DNA of 35,126 nucleotides, from positions 1-35,126 of the forward strand of contig NZ_KQ410755.1 in assembly GCF_001262505.1 (NCBI RefSeq), in the 5' to 3' direction. The notes under the pieces were generated by a model. It made no database searches. It saw only the letters and a program-made list of their open reading frames with translations, and had not been told where the DNA came from. Shown piece by piece: positions 7,676 through 17,040 of the stretch (its first letter is position 1; each line of letters starts with the position of its first letter). Source of the stretch: Shinella sp. SUS2 (GTDB taxonomy: Bacteria; Pseudomonadota; Alphaproteobacteria; Rhizobiales; Rhizobiaceae). The position numbers and the translations under genes were made by a program.

Positions 7676-8698
7676 CTACGCACTCTCACGCGAGATGATC
7701 TCAAATCCGAGCCGCGTCGCCCGCCCGGACGGGGTTTTGCCTGCCAGGCGCGCCAGGAGCATTCGGCCCGCCTCCATACCGGTTTCCCGCACCGGAAACC
7801 TGATCGTGGTCAATCCCGGCCTGATCCAGCCGGACACGATGCTATCTCCAAAGCCCGCAATCGCGACGCGACCGGGGACATTCAGGTGCAGGTCAAAGGC
7901 GTGGCGGATGGCTCCAACCGCGACATAATGACCGGCAAACACGACTGCATCCGTCTGCGGATGTTCGCGAATGATCGTGCCGATGATCTCTCCACCCTGC
8001 CCTGTTCCCGGCGTGGCCGTGATGTCGTAGACGACCGGCGCATCAAGACCGGCTTCTTCAGTCGCCAGGTGCAGACCTGCGAGACGATCGGCCATGCGAC
8101 TGTCGTCAAGTCCGACATGGCCGACGAATGCCAGGTGCCGACGCCCCCTGCCTATCAGGTAGCGCCCGAGTGCTGCACCGGCATCCACATTCGACGAGCC
8201 AACGCTCATGTCGAGCGGCTCAGGATTATAGTCAAACATCTCCACCACGGGCGTGCCGGAACGGCGCAGGAGATCGACGCAGTCTGGACTATGATCCTTG
8301 CCGGTCAGCAGTATGCCATCCACCCTATGCCCCAGAAATGTCCGCACGAGCTCGCACTCAGCCTCAACGGAAAAATGCGAGTGGCCAAGCAGGATCTGGT
8401 AGCCCGCCGGTTCAAGCACGTCAGCGGCCCCTTGCATCACCATGGAATGGATCGGGTTGGCGCTCGTCGGAACCACAACCCCGATCACCCGGGTGCGTGC
8501 GGAGGCCAGGCTCGAGGCTTGACGATTGGGGATATAACCAAGCTCGGCCGCGATCGTCAGCACGTGCTCACGCGTCTTGCGCGAGACGCGGTCCGGATTG
8601 CTGATGCAGCGAGACACGGTGACGGCAGACACGCCCGCAGCTTGTGCGACCTCCTGTAAACGGACGGGGGTATTTAAGGGTGAAACTGGTTGCGACAT
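7676..8698 (-). CDS. LacI-family transcriptional regulator
   Basis: The 340-residue product has a full LacI/GalR architecture. An N-terminal helix-turn-helix with hinge (VRLQEVAQAAGVSAVTVSRC, residues about 12-60) is followed by a periplasmic-binding-protein-like effector domain (VIGVVVPTSANPIHSMVMQG, GILLTGKDHS, DAVVFAGHYVAVGAI, AIAGFGDS). It most resembles the GntR/GalR-like repressors of sugar and sugar-acid genes. It is transcribed divergently from the oxidoreductase operon. Two near-identical 16-bp palindromes of the TGGAAAGCGTTTTCCA type lie over the promoters at 8757-8804 and 10235-10277 and are the obvious operators. The effector is unknown; a rhamnose-pathway intermediate or the imported sugar is likely. 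Confidence 0.9.
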   Translation of the reverse strand: MSQPVSPLNTPVRLQEVAQAAGVSAVTVSRCISNPDRVSRKTREHVLTIAAELGYIPNRQASSLASARTRVIGVVVPTSANPIHSMVMQGAADVLEPAGYQILLGHSHFSVEAECELVRTFLGHRVDGILLTGKDHSPDCVDLLRRSGTPVVEMFDYNPEPLDMSVGSSNVDAGAALGRYLIGRGRRHLAFVGHVGLDDSRMADRLAGLHLATEEAGLDAPVVYDITATPGTGQGGEIIGTIIREHPQTDAVVFAGHYVAVGAIRHAFDLHLNVPGRVAIAGFGDSIVSGWIRPGLTTIRFPVRETGMEAGRMLLARLAGKTPSGRATRLGFEIISRESA

Positions 8699-8756
8699 AT
8701 CCGTCCAGGGTTGTGAGGCCGACTTGAAGGAGCCGGCTGCGAATGAACAAGCTTGC

Positions 8757-8804
8757 TTGACTTCTCCATGCCATAGATCCTATCAGAATGGAAAGCGTTT
8801 TCCA
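8757..8804 (+). promoter_or_regulatory. Promoter plus LacI-type operator for oxidoreductase operon
   Basis: TTGACT (8757-8762), 18 bases, then TATCAG (8781-8786) form a plausible sigma-70 promoter. Immediately downstream, over the expected start of transcription, lies TGGAAAGCGTTTTCCA (8789-8804), a 16-bp palindrome with seven of eight arm positions matched and the central CG typical of LacI-family operators. Its placement predicts repression by the divergent LacI-type gene. Confidence 0.7.
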
Positions 8805-8817
8805 AATGAGTTTCTCC

Positions 8818-9870
8818 ATGGCGAAGATCCGAGCCTCGGTTATCGGTGCTGGCTGGTACGCAGCGCAAAACCACATCCCTGCTTTGGCGCGGCGCAGTGA
8901 CGTCATCCTGGATGGGGTATCGCGCCTGGGCCAGGAAGAACTTTCAAAGGTGAAGGAGCATTTCGGCTTTGCCTTTTCGTCTGAAGATTTCCAGGAGGTT
9001 CTTTCGCGATGCCCCGATGTGGTCATCGTCGCCTCGCCCCATCACCTGCACTACCAGCATGCCCGCGCAGCGCTCATATCGGGAGCGCATGTGCTTTGCG
9101 AAAAGCCGATGACGCTGGATGTGGGCGAAGCCTGGGATCTGGTGGCCCTGGCGAAGGAGCATGGGCGCCATCTTCTCATCGCCCACGGCTACAATTATCT
9201 GCCGCACGTCGATCAGTTGACCCTCAAGATCGCCGAGGGCGCGATCGGAACAATCGAGCATGCAGCGGTCAGCTTCATCTCCGCCACGCGCGATGTCTTT
9301 CAAGGCCAGGCGGGTCTGCGGCAGTGGGAAAGCGCGCTCTTCAGGCCGGATCGCAGCACCTGGCAGGATCCTGGGAAAGGTGGTGGGTTTGCCTATGGGC
9401 AGCTCAGCCACGCCCTGTCGCTCTTGTTTCTTCTCACTGGCCTTGCGCCGACGAAAATAAGCGGATCGACCTTCGACCGCGACGGCATTGACCTTGCCAA
9501 TGCCGCCAGTCTTTGCCTATCCAATTCAGCCGTGGCAGCAATCTCGGGGGCTGCAGCCATGCCGCAGGGAAACCGGGCATTGATGCGCATCTATCTCGCC
9601 GGCAGCTGCGGTGTCGTCGCTGCAGAATTTGATCGCGACTTTTGCGAAATTCGCCAGGCAAGCGGCAGGGTTGAGCGCCTGGGCCTTTCCGATGGAGACT
9701 GGGCCTATCGCTGCGATGGCCCGGTGGATGCGCTCGTCGATCTTGCGCAAAATGCCGGTACGAACCGGTCCACCAGCATCAACGGCGCCCAGACCGTCGC
9801 AACCATTGCGGCACTGCTGCAATCGTCGCGGCAGGACGGCCAGGTTCAAACCATCCGGGCTCATCTGTGA
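8818..9870 (+). CDS. Gfo/Idh/MocA-family NAD(P)-dependent oxidoreductase
   Basis: The product of about 350 residues has an N-terminal Rossmann fold (VIGAGWYAAQNHIPAL), the DVVIVASPHHLHYQHA strand-helix, and the family-defining HVLCEKPMT with its catalytic lysine. It then enters the C-terminal alpha/beta domain with GGGFAYGQLSHALSLL. Family members oxidise sugars or sugar acids. Here it may be the first dehydrogenase of the deoxyhexose route or prepare a side-chain sugar. The ATG at 8818 is preferred: in-frame ATGs at 8788 and 8806 lie in or against the operator, and MAKIRASVIG fits family starts. No strong Shine-Dalgarno is seen. The stop overlaps the next ATG (TGATG). Confidence 0.85.
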   Translation: MAKIRASVIGAGWYAAQNHIPALARRSDVILDGVSRLGQEELSKVKEHFGFAFSSEDFQEVLSRCPDVVIVASPHHLHYQHARAALISGAHVLCEKPMTLDVGEAWDLVALAKEHGRHLLIAHGYNYLPHVDQLTLKIAEGAIGTIEHAAVSFISATRDVFQGQAGLRQWESALFRPDRSTWQDPGKGGGFAYGQLSHALSLLFLLTGLAPTKISGSTFDRDGIDLANAASLCLSNSAVAAISGAAAMPQGNRALMRIYLAGSCGVVAAEFDRDFCEIRQASGRVERLGLSDGDWAYRCDGPVDALVDLAQNAGTNRSTSINGAQTVATIAALLQSSRQDGQVQTIRAHL

Positions 9871-10211
9871 TGGCAGAAGCGATGGGCTCCACCAAGGCAT
9901 TCCTGCTTCGCATCCGGCAAGGCAAGATTGCAGAATACAAGCGGCGCCACGCGCAGATCTGGCCGGAGATGGTCGAGGCGCTCGAACAGCTCGGCTATCG
10001 GCACTACGACATCTTTGTCCATGAGGGCAGTGGCTGCGTCTTTGGCCATGTCCTGATCGATTCCACGGTCACTGGCCAGGCTGATCATCCGACCATCTTG
10101 CGATGGCGAGCCTATATGGCCGACGTGCTTGAGATGGATGGCGAGCTCCCAGTTCAGGAAGTCCTGGAGAAGGTGTTCACGCTTTCAAACCACGTGAAAG
10201 CGGCGCCGTAG
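9870..10211 (+). CDS. L-rhamnose mutarotase-like protein
   Basis: This 113-residue protein belongs to the RhaM/RhaU (PF05336) ferredoxin-like family that interconverts alpha and beta anomers of L-rhamnose. Typical features are FLLRIRQGKIAEYKRRHAQI near the N-terminus, WPEMVEALEQLGYRHYDIF, and RWRAYMADVLE in the C-terminal half. It overlaps the preceding oxidoreductase by one base at TGATG and so shares its promoter. Its presence is the strongest single pointer to L-rhamnose or another 6-deoxyhexose as the substrate of this operon. Mutarotases of this family also occur in fucose-type and uncharacterised clusters, so the exact sugar is an inference. Confidence 0.85.
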   Translation: MAEAMGSTKAFLLRIRQGKIAEYKRRHAQIWPEMVEALEQLGYRHYDIFVHEGSGCVFGHVLIDSTVTGQADHPTILRWRAYMADVLEMDGELPVQEVLEKVFTLSNHVKAAP

Positions 10212-10234
10212 CATCGATCAGACCCGCTGCCCTA

Positions 10235-10288
10235 TTGACGCGTGCAGTCGGTTGGCGTAAATGGACAGCGCTTTCCATTTTATGGAAA
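10235..10288 (+). promoter_or_regulatory. Promoter plus LacI-type operator for ABC/catabolic operon
   Basis: TTGACG (10235-10240), a 17-base spacer and TAAATG (10258-10263) form a promoter. TGGACAGCGCTTTCCA (10262-10277) overlaps the -10 and differs from the 8789-8804 palindrome at two bases. A second overlapping symmetry, TTTCCAT-TTT-ATGGAAA, extends to about 10288. The shared motif indicates that one LacI-type protein controls both transcription units. Confidence 0.7.
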
Positions 10289-10367
10289 TGGAGATCGCGG
10301 AGAAGCGGCGCGAGGCCGCGCAGGGGGCATGGGGAGGCCTCTTGTCACTTTCGATTGGGAGGAGTGC

Positions 10368-12134
10368 ATGCCAAAATTTCGTTCAACTGGGGCAAAGAGT
10401 GCCGGTGCAGCCGTCTTGGCCGCCGTCTTGCTCTCCACGACAATGGCCTATGGCCAGACCGTGCCGGATGTGCCGCGCAATCGCACCTTAATCAGCCAGG
10501 GTTGGGATTACTATAATGCGGTCCCGTCGACAGAGAATTTCAATCCCTATGCAGGGGTTTTGCTCCACCAGCGCAACAGCCTGCATTACACCGTCAATGA
10601 AGCGCTGTTTTACACCAATCACTTCACTAATGAGCTGATCCCCTGGATCGGTGAAAGCTACAGCTACAACGACGACTATACACAAGTGACCATCAAGCTG
10701 CGCGAAGGCGTACGCTGGAGTGACGGTGAGGCCCTGGATGCCGAGGATGTCGCCTTCACCTTCTCCATGCTGAAGGCCGCAGCACCGGATCTGCTGTTTT
10801 CGAGCGCGATCGACGAATGGGTCGCCTCGGTCGACGTCATCGATCCCTTGACCGTCAAAGTGTCCTTGACGAAACCAGGTCCCAGATGGGCTGCCGATTT
10901 TCTGGCAACGGGCCAGTCAACACGCTTCGTGGTCGTCCCCCAGCACATCTGGGAGGGGAAAGATCCCAAGACCTTCAATAATTTCGATCTCGCCAAGGGC
11001 TGGCCGGTCGGCACTGGACCGTTCAAGCTTGTCAAATCGGATGCCAGCTCACTGTTTCTCGATCGGCGTGATGAATGGTGGGCACAAGATGCTGGGCTTG
11101 TTGAGGCAATGCCGAAGGTGGAGCGGGTCATCTATGTCCCCGCGACCGCCGAAGCCATGCCCCAGCTTTACGCCACCAACCAGATAGATATCGGTCGCAA
11201 CATTCAATCAGGTGTGTTCGAAGCGATCCGCTTCCAGAACCCAAACCTGACAGCCTGGAACAATGAGGGACCTGTCTGGGGCGCCCCGAATGGCTGCGTC
11301 GTCGGCATCCGTTTTAATACGCAGCGCCAGCCTTTCGATAATGTCGCCCTGCGTCAGGCGATCAATGCCGCAATTGACCGCGACCAGATCGTCAACCTCG
11401 CTTATGAGGGCTCCGTCAAAAAGGCAATCTTGCCGTTTTCTTCCTACCGCGGAATGCTCGACTATGTCGATCAGCTTGAAAAGAGCCTCGATGTCGGCGT
11501 CCTGGACCAACACGATCTTTCCAAGGTCGACCAGCTGCTTCAGGGCGCCGGCTTTACGAAGAGCGGTGGCGCATGGGTGCAGCCAGATGGGAGCCCGCTG
11601 CAGATCGCCGTTCAGGTCGGACAGGGCGACCCCGTCGGCCCGGTTCTCGTCCAGCAACTGAAATCGGCAGGCTTCGACGCCATCGTGAATGTCCAGCAGG
11701 TGACCGCCCAGACGGAAGCGCTGTCGACCGGCAATTTTGGATTAAGCGTCTATCCACATTGCGGCAGCCTCTATGATCCCTGGCAAACCCTGGAGCACTT
11801 CCATTCCAAATATGCAGCGCCAGAAGGACAGGCGGCGACCAATCTGCGCGCCGTCACACGCTACGGCAACCCCGACCTGGACGCTTTGCTCGACAAGATG
11901 GAAGCCTCGCAGCCCTCGCCGGATAATCCAGAATACGCAGATCTCGTTGAACAGGCGACTGCGAACTTTATCCGCGACTTGCCGGAAATCCCGCTGTTTG
12001 AGGAAATTCAGACGCAACCGTTCAATACGACCTACTGGACGGGCTATCCCTCCTTTGACAATCCCTATGTCGCCCAACCCCTGCCGTGGGAAGGTTTTGC
12101 ATTGGTGATCCACCGTCTTCAGCCCACCCAGTAA
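10368..12134 (+). CDS. Peptide/oligosaccharide-type ABC substrate-binding protein
   Basis: The ATG at 10368 follows GGGAGGAG and opens a 588-residue precursor with a clear signal peptide: a basic start, a hydrophobic run (AGAAVLAAVLLSTTMAYG) and a likely cut after AYGQ. The mature protein is family 5 (DppA/OppA): VTIKLREGVRWSDGEALDAE and DVAFTFSMLK, GTGPFKLVKSD, and VALRQAINAAIDRDQIVNLA. Frames reading further upstream from 10242 cross the promoter and are ignored. Members bind peptides, nickel, opines or plant-derived oligosaccharides; the catabolic neighbours argue for a rhamnose-containing oligosaccharide or glycoside. It is the first gene of the operon and is followed by an intercistronic hairpin. 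Confidence 0.9.
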   Translation: MPKFRSTGAKSAGAAVLAAVLLSTTMAYGQTVPDVPRNRTLISQGWDYYNAVPSTENFNPYAGVLLHQRNSLHYTVNEALFYTNHFTNELIPWIGESYSYNDDYTQVTIKLREGVRWSDGEALDAEDVAFTFSMLKAAAPDLLFSSAIDEWVASVDVIDPLTVKVSLTKPGPRWAADFLATGQSTRFVVVPQHIWEGKDPKTFNNFDLAKGWPVGTGPFKLVKSDASSLFLDRRDEWWAQDAGLVEAMPKVERVIYVPATAEAMPQLYATNQIDIGRNIQSGVFEAIRFQNPNLTAWNNEGPVWGAPNGCVVGIRFNTQRQPFDNVALRQAINAAIDRDQIVNLAYEGSVKKAILPFSSYRGMLDYVDQLEKSLDVGVLDQHDLSKVDQLLQGAGFTKSGGAWVQPDGSPLQIAVQVGQGDPVGPVLVQQLKSAGFDAIVNVQQVTAQTEALSTGNFGLSVYPHCGSLYDPWQTLEHFHSKYAAPEGQAATNLRAVTRYGNPDLDALLDKMEASQPSPDNPEYADLVEQATANFIRDLPEIPLFEEIQTQPFNTTYWTGYPSFDNPYVAQPLPWEGFALVIHRLQPTQ

Positions 12135-12143
12135 CCCCTGGCG

Positions 12144-12167
12144 AGCGGGTCTTGCCAAAGGCCCGCT
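12144..12167 (+). promoter_or_regulatory. Intercistronic hairpin after binding-protein gene
   Basis: AGCGGG (12144-12149) pairs with CCCGCT (12162-12167), with an extra inner CTT/AAG pairing possible. It is followed only by TTTCC, so read-through is expected. Such stems between a binding-protein gene and downstream genes usually protect the upstream mRNA and keep the binding protein in excess. Confidence 0.5.
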
Positions 12168-12180
12168 TTCCACGAGCTTT

Positions 12181-13383
12181 ATGACTAGAGTGAACGCGGT
12201 GAAAATCAAGCAGATCAGAGCCTTTGCCATCCGCAGCGAGATGGTCGGTGCGCTTTACAGGGAAAAGACGCCTTCGGGCGCACAGCCGCGGCGAGATCCA
12301 TGGACCCGCCAGGCGCGGGTGGCGGGCCCGATGTCCGGCTACTCACAGTTTAAGGCCAGCAGGTCGAGCTGGCGGCTCGATGGCGCAGTCGGATGCCTGG
12401 TCACGGCCGAAGACGGTACGACCGGCTTTGGCGTCAGCCGCCATGGGCGCGCCGTCATCAGTCTGATCAATGATCATTTTTCCCCCTTGCTGGAAGGTCA
12501 GGAGGCACTTGCCACCGATCGGGCCTGGGACATGATGATGCGGGCCTCCTCCCCCTATGGATCCTCAGGGATCGCCGCCTATGCCATCAGCGCGGTCGAC
12601 CTTGCGCTGTGGGACCTGAAGGGCAAGGTTCTCGACAGACCCGTTTATGAGCTGATCGGCGGGCCCGTCCATGACAGCATCTTCTGCTATGCCACAGGAA
12701 ACGACACCGACTGGCACATGGAGCTCGGGTTTCAGGCAACGAAGCTTGCATGCCCCTATGGCAGCTTTGACGGGCTGGCAGGACTGACGGCCAATGAGGA
12801 GCTCGTTCATCGAACACGCGAGATGATCGGCCCGACGGTGGAGCTGATGCTTGACTGCTGGCTCGCCTTCGACCTGGAATATGCCGTTCGCCTTGCAGAG
12901 CGTCTTCGCCCCTATGGATTGCGCTGGATCGAAGACTGTCTGCTGCCCGATCAGTTGGAAGCCCATGCCGGACTTCGCAACCGACTGCCGTGGATGAGCC
13001 TTGCAACTGGTGAACACTGGTACACGCCCTCAAGCTTTCTGACTGCCGCCAGCCGTCAGTTGGCCGATATTTTCCAACCCGACATCTGCTGGGCTGGCGG
13101 GTTGACCGGGTCAATGCGCATCAATCACATTGCCGAAGCGGCCGGGATCGAGGTGATCCTGCATGCCGGGATGAACACACCCTATGGGCAGCATCTCACC
13201 TATGCGAGCGCCAACATGCGCTGGGGGGAATTCTTCCTCGGCTCGGCTCCGGGCGTGCCGCTGAAGGACGCCTTGATATTTCCTGGCATGGCCGTGCCCG
13301 ACCAAGGCCTACTCGTACCCAATGCCGAACCCGGCTTTGGACTGGGTCTGACCGAGGCGGTTTTGCAAGACATGCTGATCTGA
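12181..13383 (+). CDS. Enolase-superfamily acid-sugar dehydratase, L-rhamnonate dehydratase-like
   Basis: The 400-residue mandelate-racemase-group protein tracks the L-rhamnonate dehydratase (RhmD/YfaW) pattern: GPMSGYSQFKASRSSW near the N-terminus, SAVDLALWDLKGK, FCYATGND and MLDCWLAFD. The metal ligands sit in MLDCW (Asp), RWIEDCL (Glu) and TGEHWY (Glu), followed by IFQPDICWAGGLTG. The usual general-acid/base histidine appears in ILHAGMNTPYG. It would dehydrate an L-rhamnonate-type aldonate to 2-keto-3-deoxy acid. The motif around the usual KMPTHWG segment is altered to KLACPYGS, so the true substrate may be another 6-deoxy or branched aldonate. It lies between transporter genes in a single operon. 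Confidence 0.8.
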   Translation: MTRVNAVKIKQIRAFAIRSEMVGALYREKTPSGAQPRRDPWTRQARVAGPMSGYSQFKASRSSWRLDGAVGCLVTAEDGTTGFGVSRHGRAVISLINDHFSPLLEGQEALATDRAWDMMMRASSPYGSSGIAAYAISAVDLALWDLKGKVLDRPVYELIGGPVHDSIFCYATGNDTDWHMELGFQATKLACPYGSFDGLAGLTANEELVHRTREMIGPTVELMLDCWLAFDLEYAVRLAERLRPYGLRWIEDCLLPDQLEAHAGLRNRLPWMSLATGEHWYTPSSFLTAASRQLADIFQPDICWAGGLTGSMRINHIAEAAGIEVILHAGMNTPYGQHLTYASANMRWGEFFLGSAPGVPLKDALIFPGMAVPDQGLLVPNAEPGFGLGLTEAVLQDMLI

Positions 13384-13392
13384 GGGCTCGCC

Positions 13393-14394
13393 ATGTATTT
13401 CCGCTACGTCACTCGCCGCTTCGGCCTCATGCTTCTGGTCATCATCCTGGCTGTCTCGATTAACTTCCTGCTGCCCCGCCTGATGCCCGGAGATCCCGTC
13501 GAGGCCCAGCTCAACCAATTGCTGGCGACCGGTAGCGGGGGTGGCGACATCTCGGCAATGGTGGAGTCCTACAGAAGCCGTTTTGGTCTGGATCGGCCAT
13601 TGTGGGAACAATACCTGTCCTATTGGGGTGCCACGCTTCGCCTTGATCTGGGTGTATCCCTTGCGGCCTATCCCGAGCGTGTCGTTGATGCCATCCTGGC
13701 CGGCCTGCCTTGGACGCTTGGCCTTTTGGGCTTTGCGACACTCGTCAGTTTTACGCTTGGCACGCTGCTTGGTGGTCTGATGGGCTGGCCGCGCGTGCCG
13801 CGTTGGCTGCAGCCCTTCGGGTCGTCGGTGGTTCTATTGTCCTCTGTTCCCTATTTCCTCATCGGGATGGTGCTGCTTTACGTCTTCGCCATCGTCTGGC
13901 GCATCTTCCCCGCGGGCGGAGGATTGCCCTTCGGCATCCAGACCGGCTTCAACTGGGAGACCATATCGGCCATTGCCATGCATGCGGCGCTGCCCGCCGC
14001 CTCCATCATCCTGGCCGAGATCGGCGCCTGGGCGCTTGGCATGCGCGGCATGATGGTGAGTGTTTTAGGCGAGGACTACATCTCGCTGGCTGACGCCAAA
14101 GGGCTGAAGCCACGCCGCATCTTCTTCTGGTACGCAATGCGCAACGCGTTATTGCCACAGCTGACAAAGCTTGCCCTGGCAATGGGCCACATCGTATCGG
14201 GCGCCATCCTAGTTGAGGTAATCTTCTCCTATCCGGGGATTGGCTTTCGCCTCTATCAGGCCATCCAGTCGAATGACTACTTCGTCATCCAGGGCATCGT
14301 CCTGGTTCTTTCGATCTCGATCGCCGTGGCGATGTTCATCCTTGACCTCATCTATCCTTTGATCGACCCGCGTATTGCTGCGGAGGAGGCGTGA
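13393..14394 (+). CDS. ABC transporter permease, DppB type
   Basis: A 333-residue inner-membrane permease of the dipeptide/oligosaccharide class. The N-terminal helix (FGLMLLVIILAVSINFLLPR) is followed by the LMPGDPV motif typical of DppB/OppB, then a cluster of five further helices. The ATPase-contact loop lies around GMMVSVLGEDYISLADAKGL and KPRRIFFWYAMRNALLPQ. It starts 9 bases after the dehydratase stop and overlaps the next permease gene, so it is translationally coupled. It forms a heterodimer with the following DppC-type protein to move the ligand delivered by the binding protein encoded at 10368. Confidence 0.92.
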   Translation: MYFRYVTRRFGLMLLVIILAVSINFLLPRLMPGDPVEAQLNQLLATGSGGGDISAMVESYRSRFGLDRPLWEQYLSYWGATLRLDLGVSLAAYPERVVDAILAGLPWTLGLLGFATLVSFTLGTLLGGLMGWPRVPRWLQPFGSSVVLLSSVPYFLIGMVLLYVFAIVWRIFPAGGGLPFGIQTGFNWETISAIAMHAALPAASIILAEIGAWALGMRGMMVSVLGEDYISLADAKGLKPRRIFFWYAMRNALLPQLTKLALAMGHIVSGAILVEVIFSYPGIGFRLYQAIQSNDYFVIQGIVLVLSISIAVAMFILDLIYPLIDPRIAAEEA

Positions 14395-14396
14395 CC

Positions 14397-15247
<851 letters not shown>

Positions 15248-15251
<4 letters not shown>

Positions 15252-16072
15252 GCGATCCTCTCCTCGATATCCGCAATCTCACCATAGAATACCCGACCCC
15301 TGCCGGTCGCTTTGTTGCCGTCGACGACGTCAGCTTTGACATCGGCGCAGGAGAGCGGTTCGGGCTGGTGGGCGAGTCAGGCTCGGGCAAATCGACCACC
15401 ATTCTTGCACTCATGCGCATGCTGCGCGGCGGCGTCGTGTCGAAGGGGCAGATGCTGTTGAACGGACGTGACCTGGCGCAGGTGCCGGACGCAAGCTATC
15501 GCCGTTTGCGGTTTGCCGAGATGTCACTGGTGCCGCAGGGCGCCATGAGTTCGCTGAACCCGGTGCTGCGGATCGGCCGCCAGATCAACGATATCTTTGA
15601 GGACCACGGCGTCATCCATCCGCCCAAGGACAGGGTTTCCATCATCGAGGACCTCCTGCAGCGCGTCGGCCTGCCTGCTGCCGTGCGCCATCGCTTCCCC
15701 CACGAACTGTCCGGTGGGATGAAACAACGCGTCTGCATCGCCATGTCGATCGCGCTAAAGCCAAGCGTCATCCTCGCCGACGAACCGACCAGCGCCCTTG
15801 ACGTGATGGTGCAAAAGCAGGTCCTGGCGACGCTCGGGCGGGTGCAGAAGGAGCTCGGAGCCGCCGTCATCCTGATCGGCCATGACATGGCGCTGATGGC
15901 CCATTTCGTCTCGAAGCTGGGGGTCATGTATCGCGGAAAGCTCGTCGAGATGGGACCGGTCAAGGAGGTCTTCGCCAATCCGCAACACGACTATACCAAG
16001 ATGCTGATCAACTCCCTTCCCACCTTTGAACGGCGAACTCGTGCCGCTGCGGCCGATAGGAGGTCAAGTTAA
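15248..16072 (+). CDS. ABC transporter ATP-binding protein, DppD type
   Basis: A 274-residue nucleotide-binding subunit with Walker A GESGSGKST (about residues 42-50), Q-loop SLVPQGAMSSLNPVLRIG, signature LSGGMKQRV, Walker B VILADEPTSALD and switch histidine LIGHDMALM. The SSLNP sequence after the Q-loop is typical of peptide-class importers. The true start is ATG 15248, overlapping the permease stop (ATGA). A longer open frame upstream is only the shadow of the permease. At the end, TAATG joins it to the second ATPase gene. The C-terminal extension is short, without the usual DppD iron-sulphur-type cysteine tail. Confidence 0.93.
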
Positions 16073-17040
16073 TGGGACTTCTGGAAGTTAGGGCGGCAAG
16101 CGTCGTCTTTCATGCGGGGCGAGCAAGCGCCAAGACGGCCTTGCACGACATTTCCTTGTCGATTGGAGGCAAGACACCCTCAATCACGGCGGTGGTGGGC
16201 GAAAGCGGCAGCGGCAAGAGCACGCTGATCCGCCTCTTGCTTGGCTTCCGGAACCCGACGCTCGGCGAAGTCCTGTACGACGGAGACAACATAGCCGGCT
16301 TGACGCGTGATGGCGCGCGCAAGTTCCGGCGCCAAGTTCAGGCCATCTTTCAGGATCCTTTTGACGCCTTCAATCCCTTCTACAAGATCGACCATCCGCT
16401 GGTGACACCCCTGCGCAGCTTCGGCCTCGCAGCATCGAGGGATGAGGCCTATGCGCGTATCGAGACAACGCTGAGAAGCGTCGGCCTCGTTCCCGAAAAC
16501 ACGCTTGGGAAATACCCTCACCAGCTTTCGGGAGGTCAGCGGCAGCGCATCATGATTGCCCGGGCCTTGCTGCTCGATCCAACCGTCATCTTGGCTGATG
16601 AACCGGTCTCCATGGTCGACGCCTCCTTGCGCGCAACCATTCTCGACATCCTCTATGAGCTCCGGCGGGATCTTGGAATATCGCTCATCTACGTGACGCA
16701 TGATCTGACGACAGCATATCAGGTCGCAGACACGATTGTCGTCCTGCATGGCGGTCAGATCATGGAGGTCGGCGCGGCCGAAAAGGTCGTGCATGACCCG
16801 CGCCATGCCTATACGAGGGCGCTGATCGATGCCGTCCCGTCTCCAGATCCGGATGTCGCTTGGAACCTTGATGACGACATTGCGCCGCCCGAGGCCTTCC
16901 TGGCGGGTAAAACCAAACTCGCCCTTTATGCGACCGAGCCGGATCGCGCCATTGCGTCGGTGGCAAGACCCGGGCAAGCACCCGTGACGGCCGCCGAGAT
17001 CCAAAGAGTTGTCTCTTTGCAAAAAGCGCTGGCCGCATGA
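16072..17040 (+). CDS. ABC transporter ATP-binding protein, DppF type
   Basis: The 322-residue second ATPase carries Walker A GESGSGKST, Q-loop AIFQDPFDAFNPFY, signature HQLSGGQRQRIMIARAL, Walker B VILADEPVSMVDASLR and switch IYVTHDLTTAY. The sequence VSMVD replaces the more common VSALD, as in many DppF-type subunits. After the ATPase core (to about residue 255) there is a C-terminal extension ending QKALAA. It heterodimerises with the preceding ATPase. It overlaps the amidohydrolase gene by four bases (ATGA), which ties transport and catabolism into one transcript. Confidence 0.93.
   Translation: MGLLEVRAASVVFHAGRASAKTALHDISLSIGGKTPSITAVVGESGSGKSTLIRLLLGFRNPTLGEVLYDGDNIAGLTRDGARKFRRQVQAIFQDPFDAFNPFYKIDHPLVTPLRSFGLAASRDEAYARIETTLRSVGLVPENTLGKYPHQLSGGQRQRIMIARALLLDPTVILADEPVSMVDASLRATILDILYELRRDLGISLIYVTHDLTTAYQVADTIVVLHGGQIMEVGAAEKVVHDPRHAYTRALIDAVPSPDPDVAWNLDDDIAPPEAFLAGKTKLALYATEPDRAIASVARPGQAPVTAAEIQRVVSLQKALAA

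Noticed and set aside
7559..8659. Plus-strand frame of 366 codons opposite lacI
   Set aside because: The minus strand encodes a full-length LacI-family protein with intact motifs; the plus frame has no recognisable domain.
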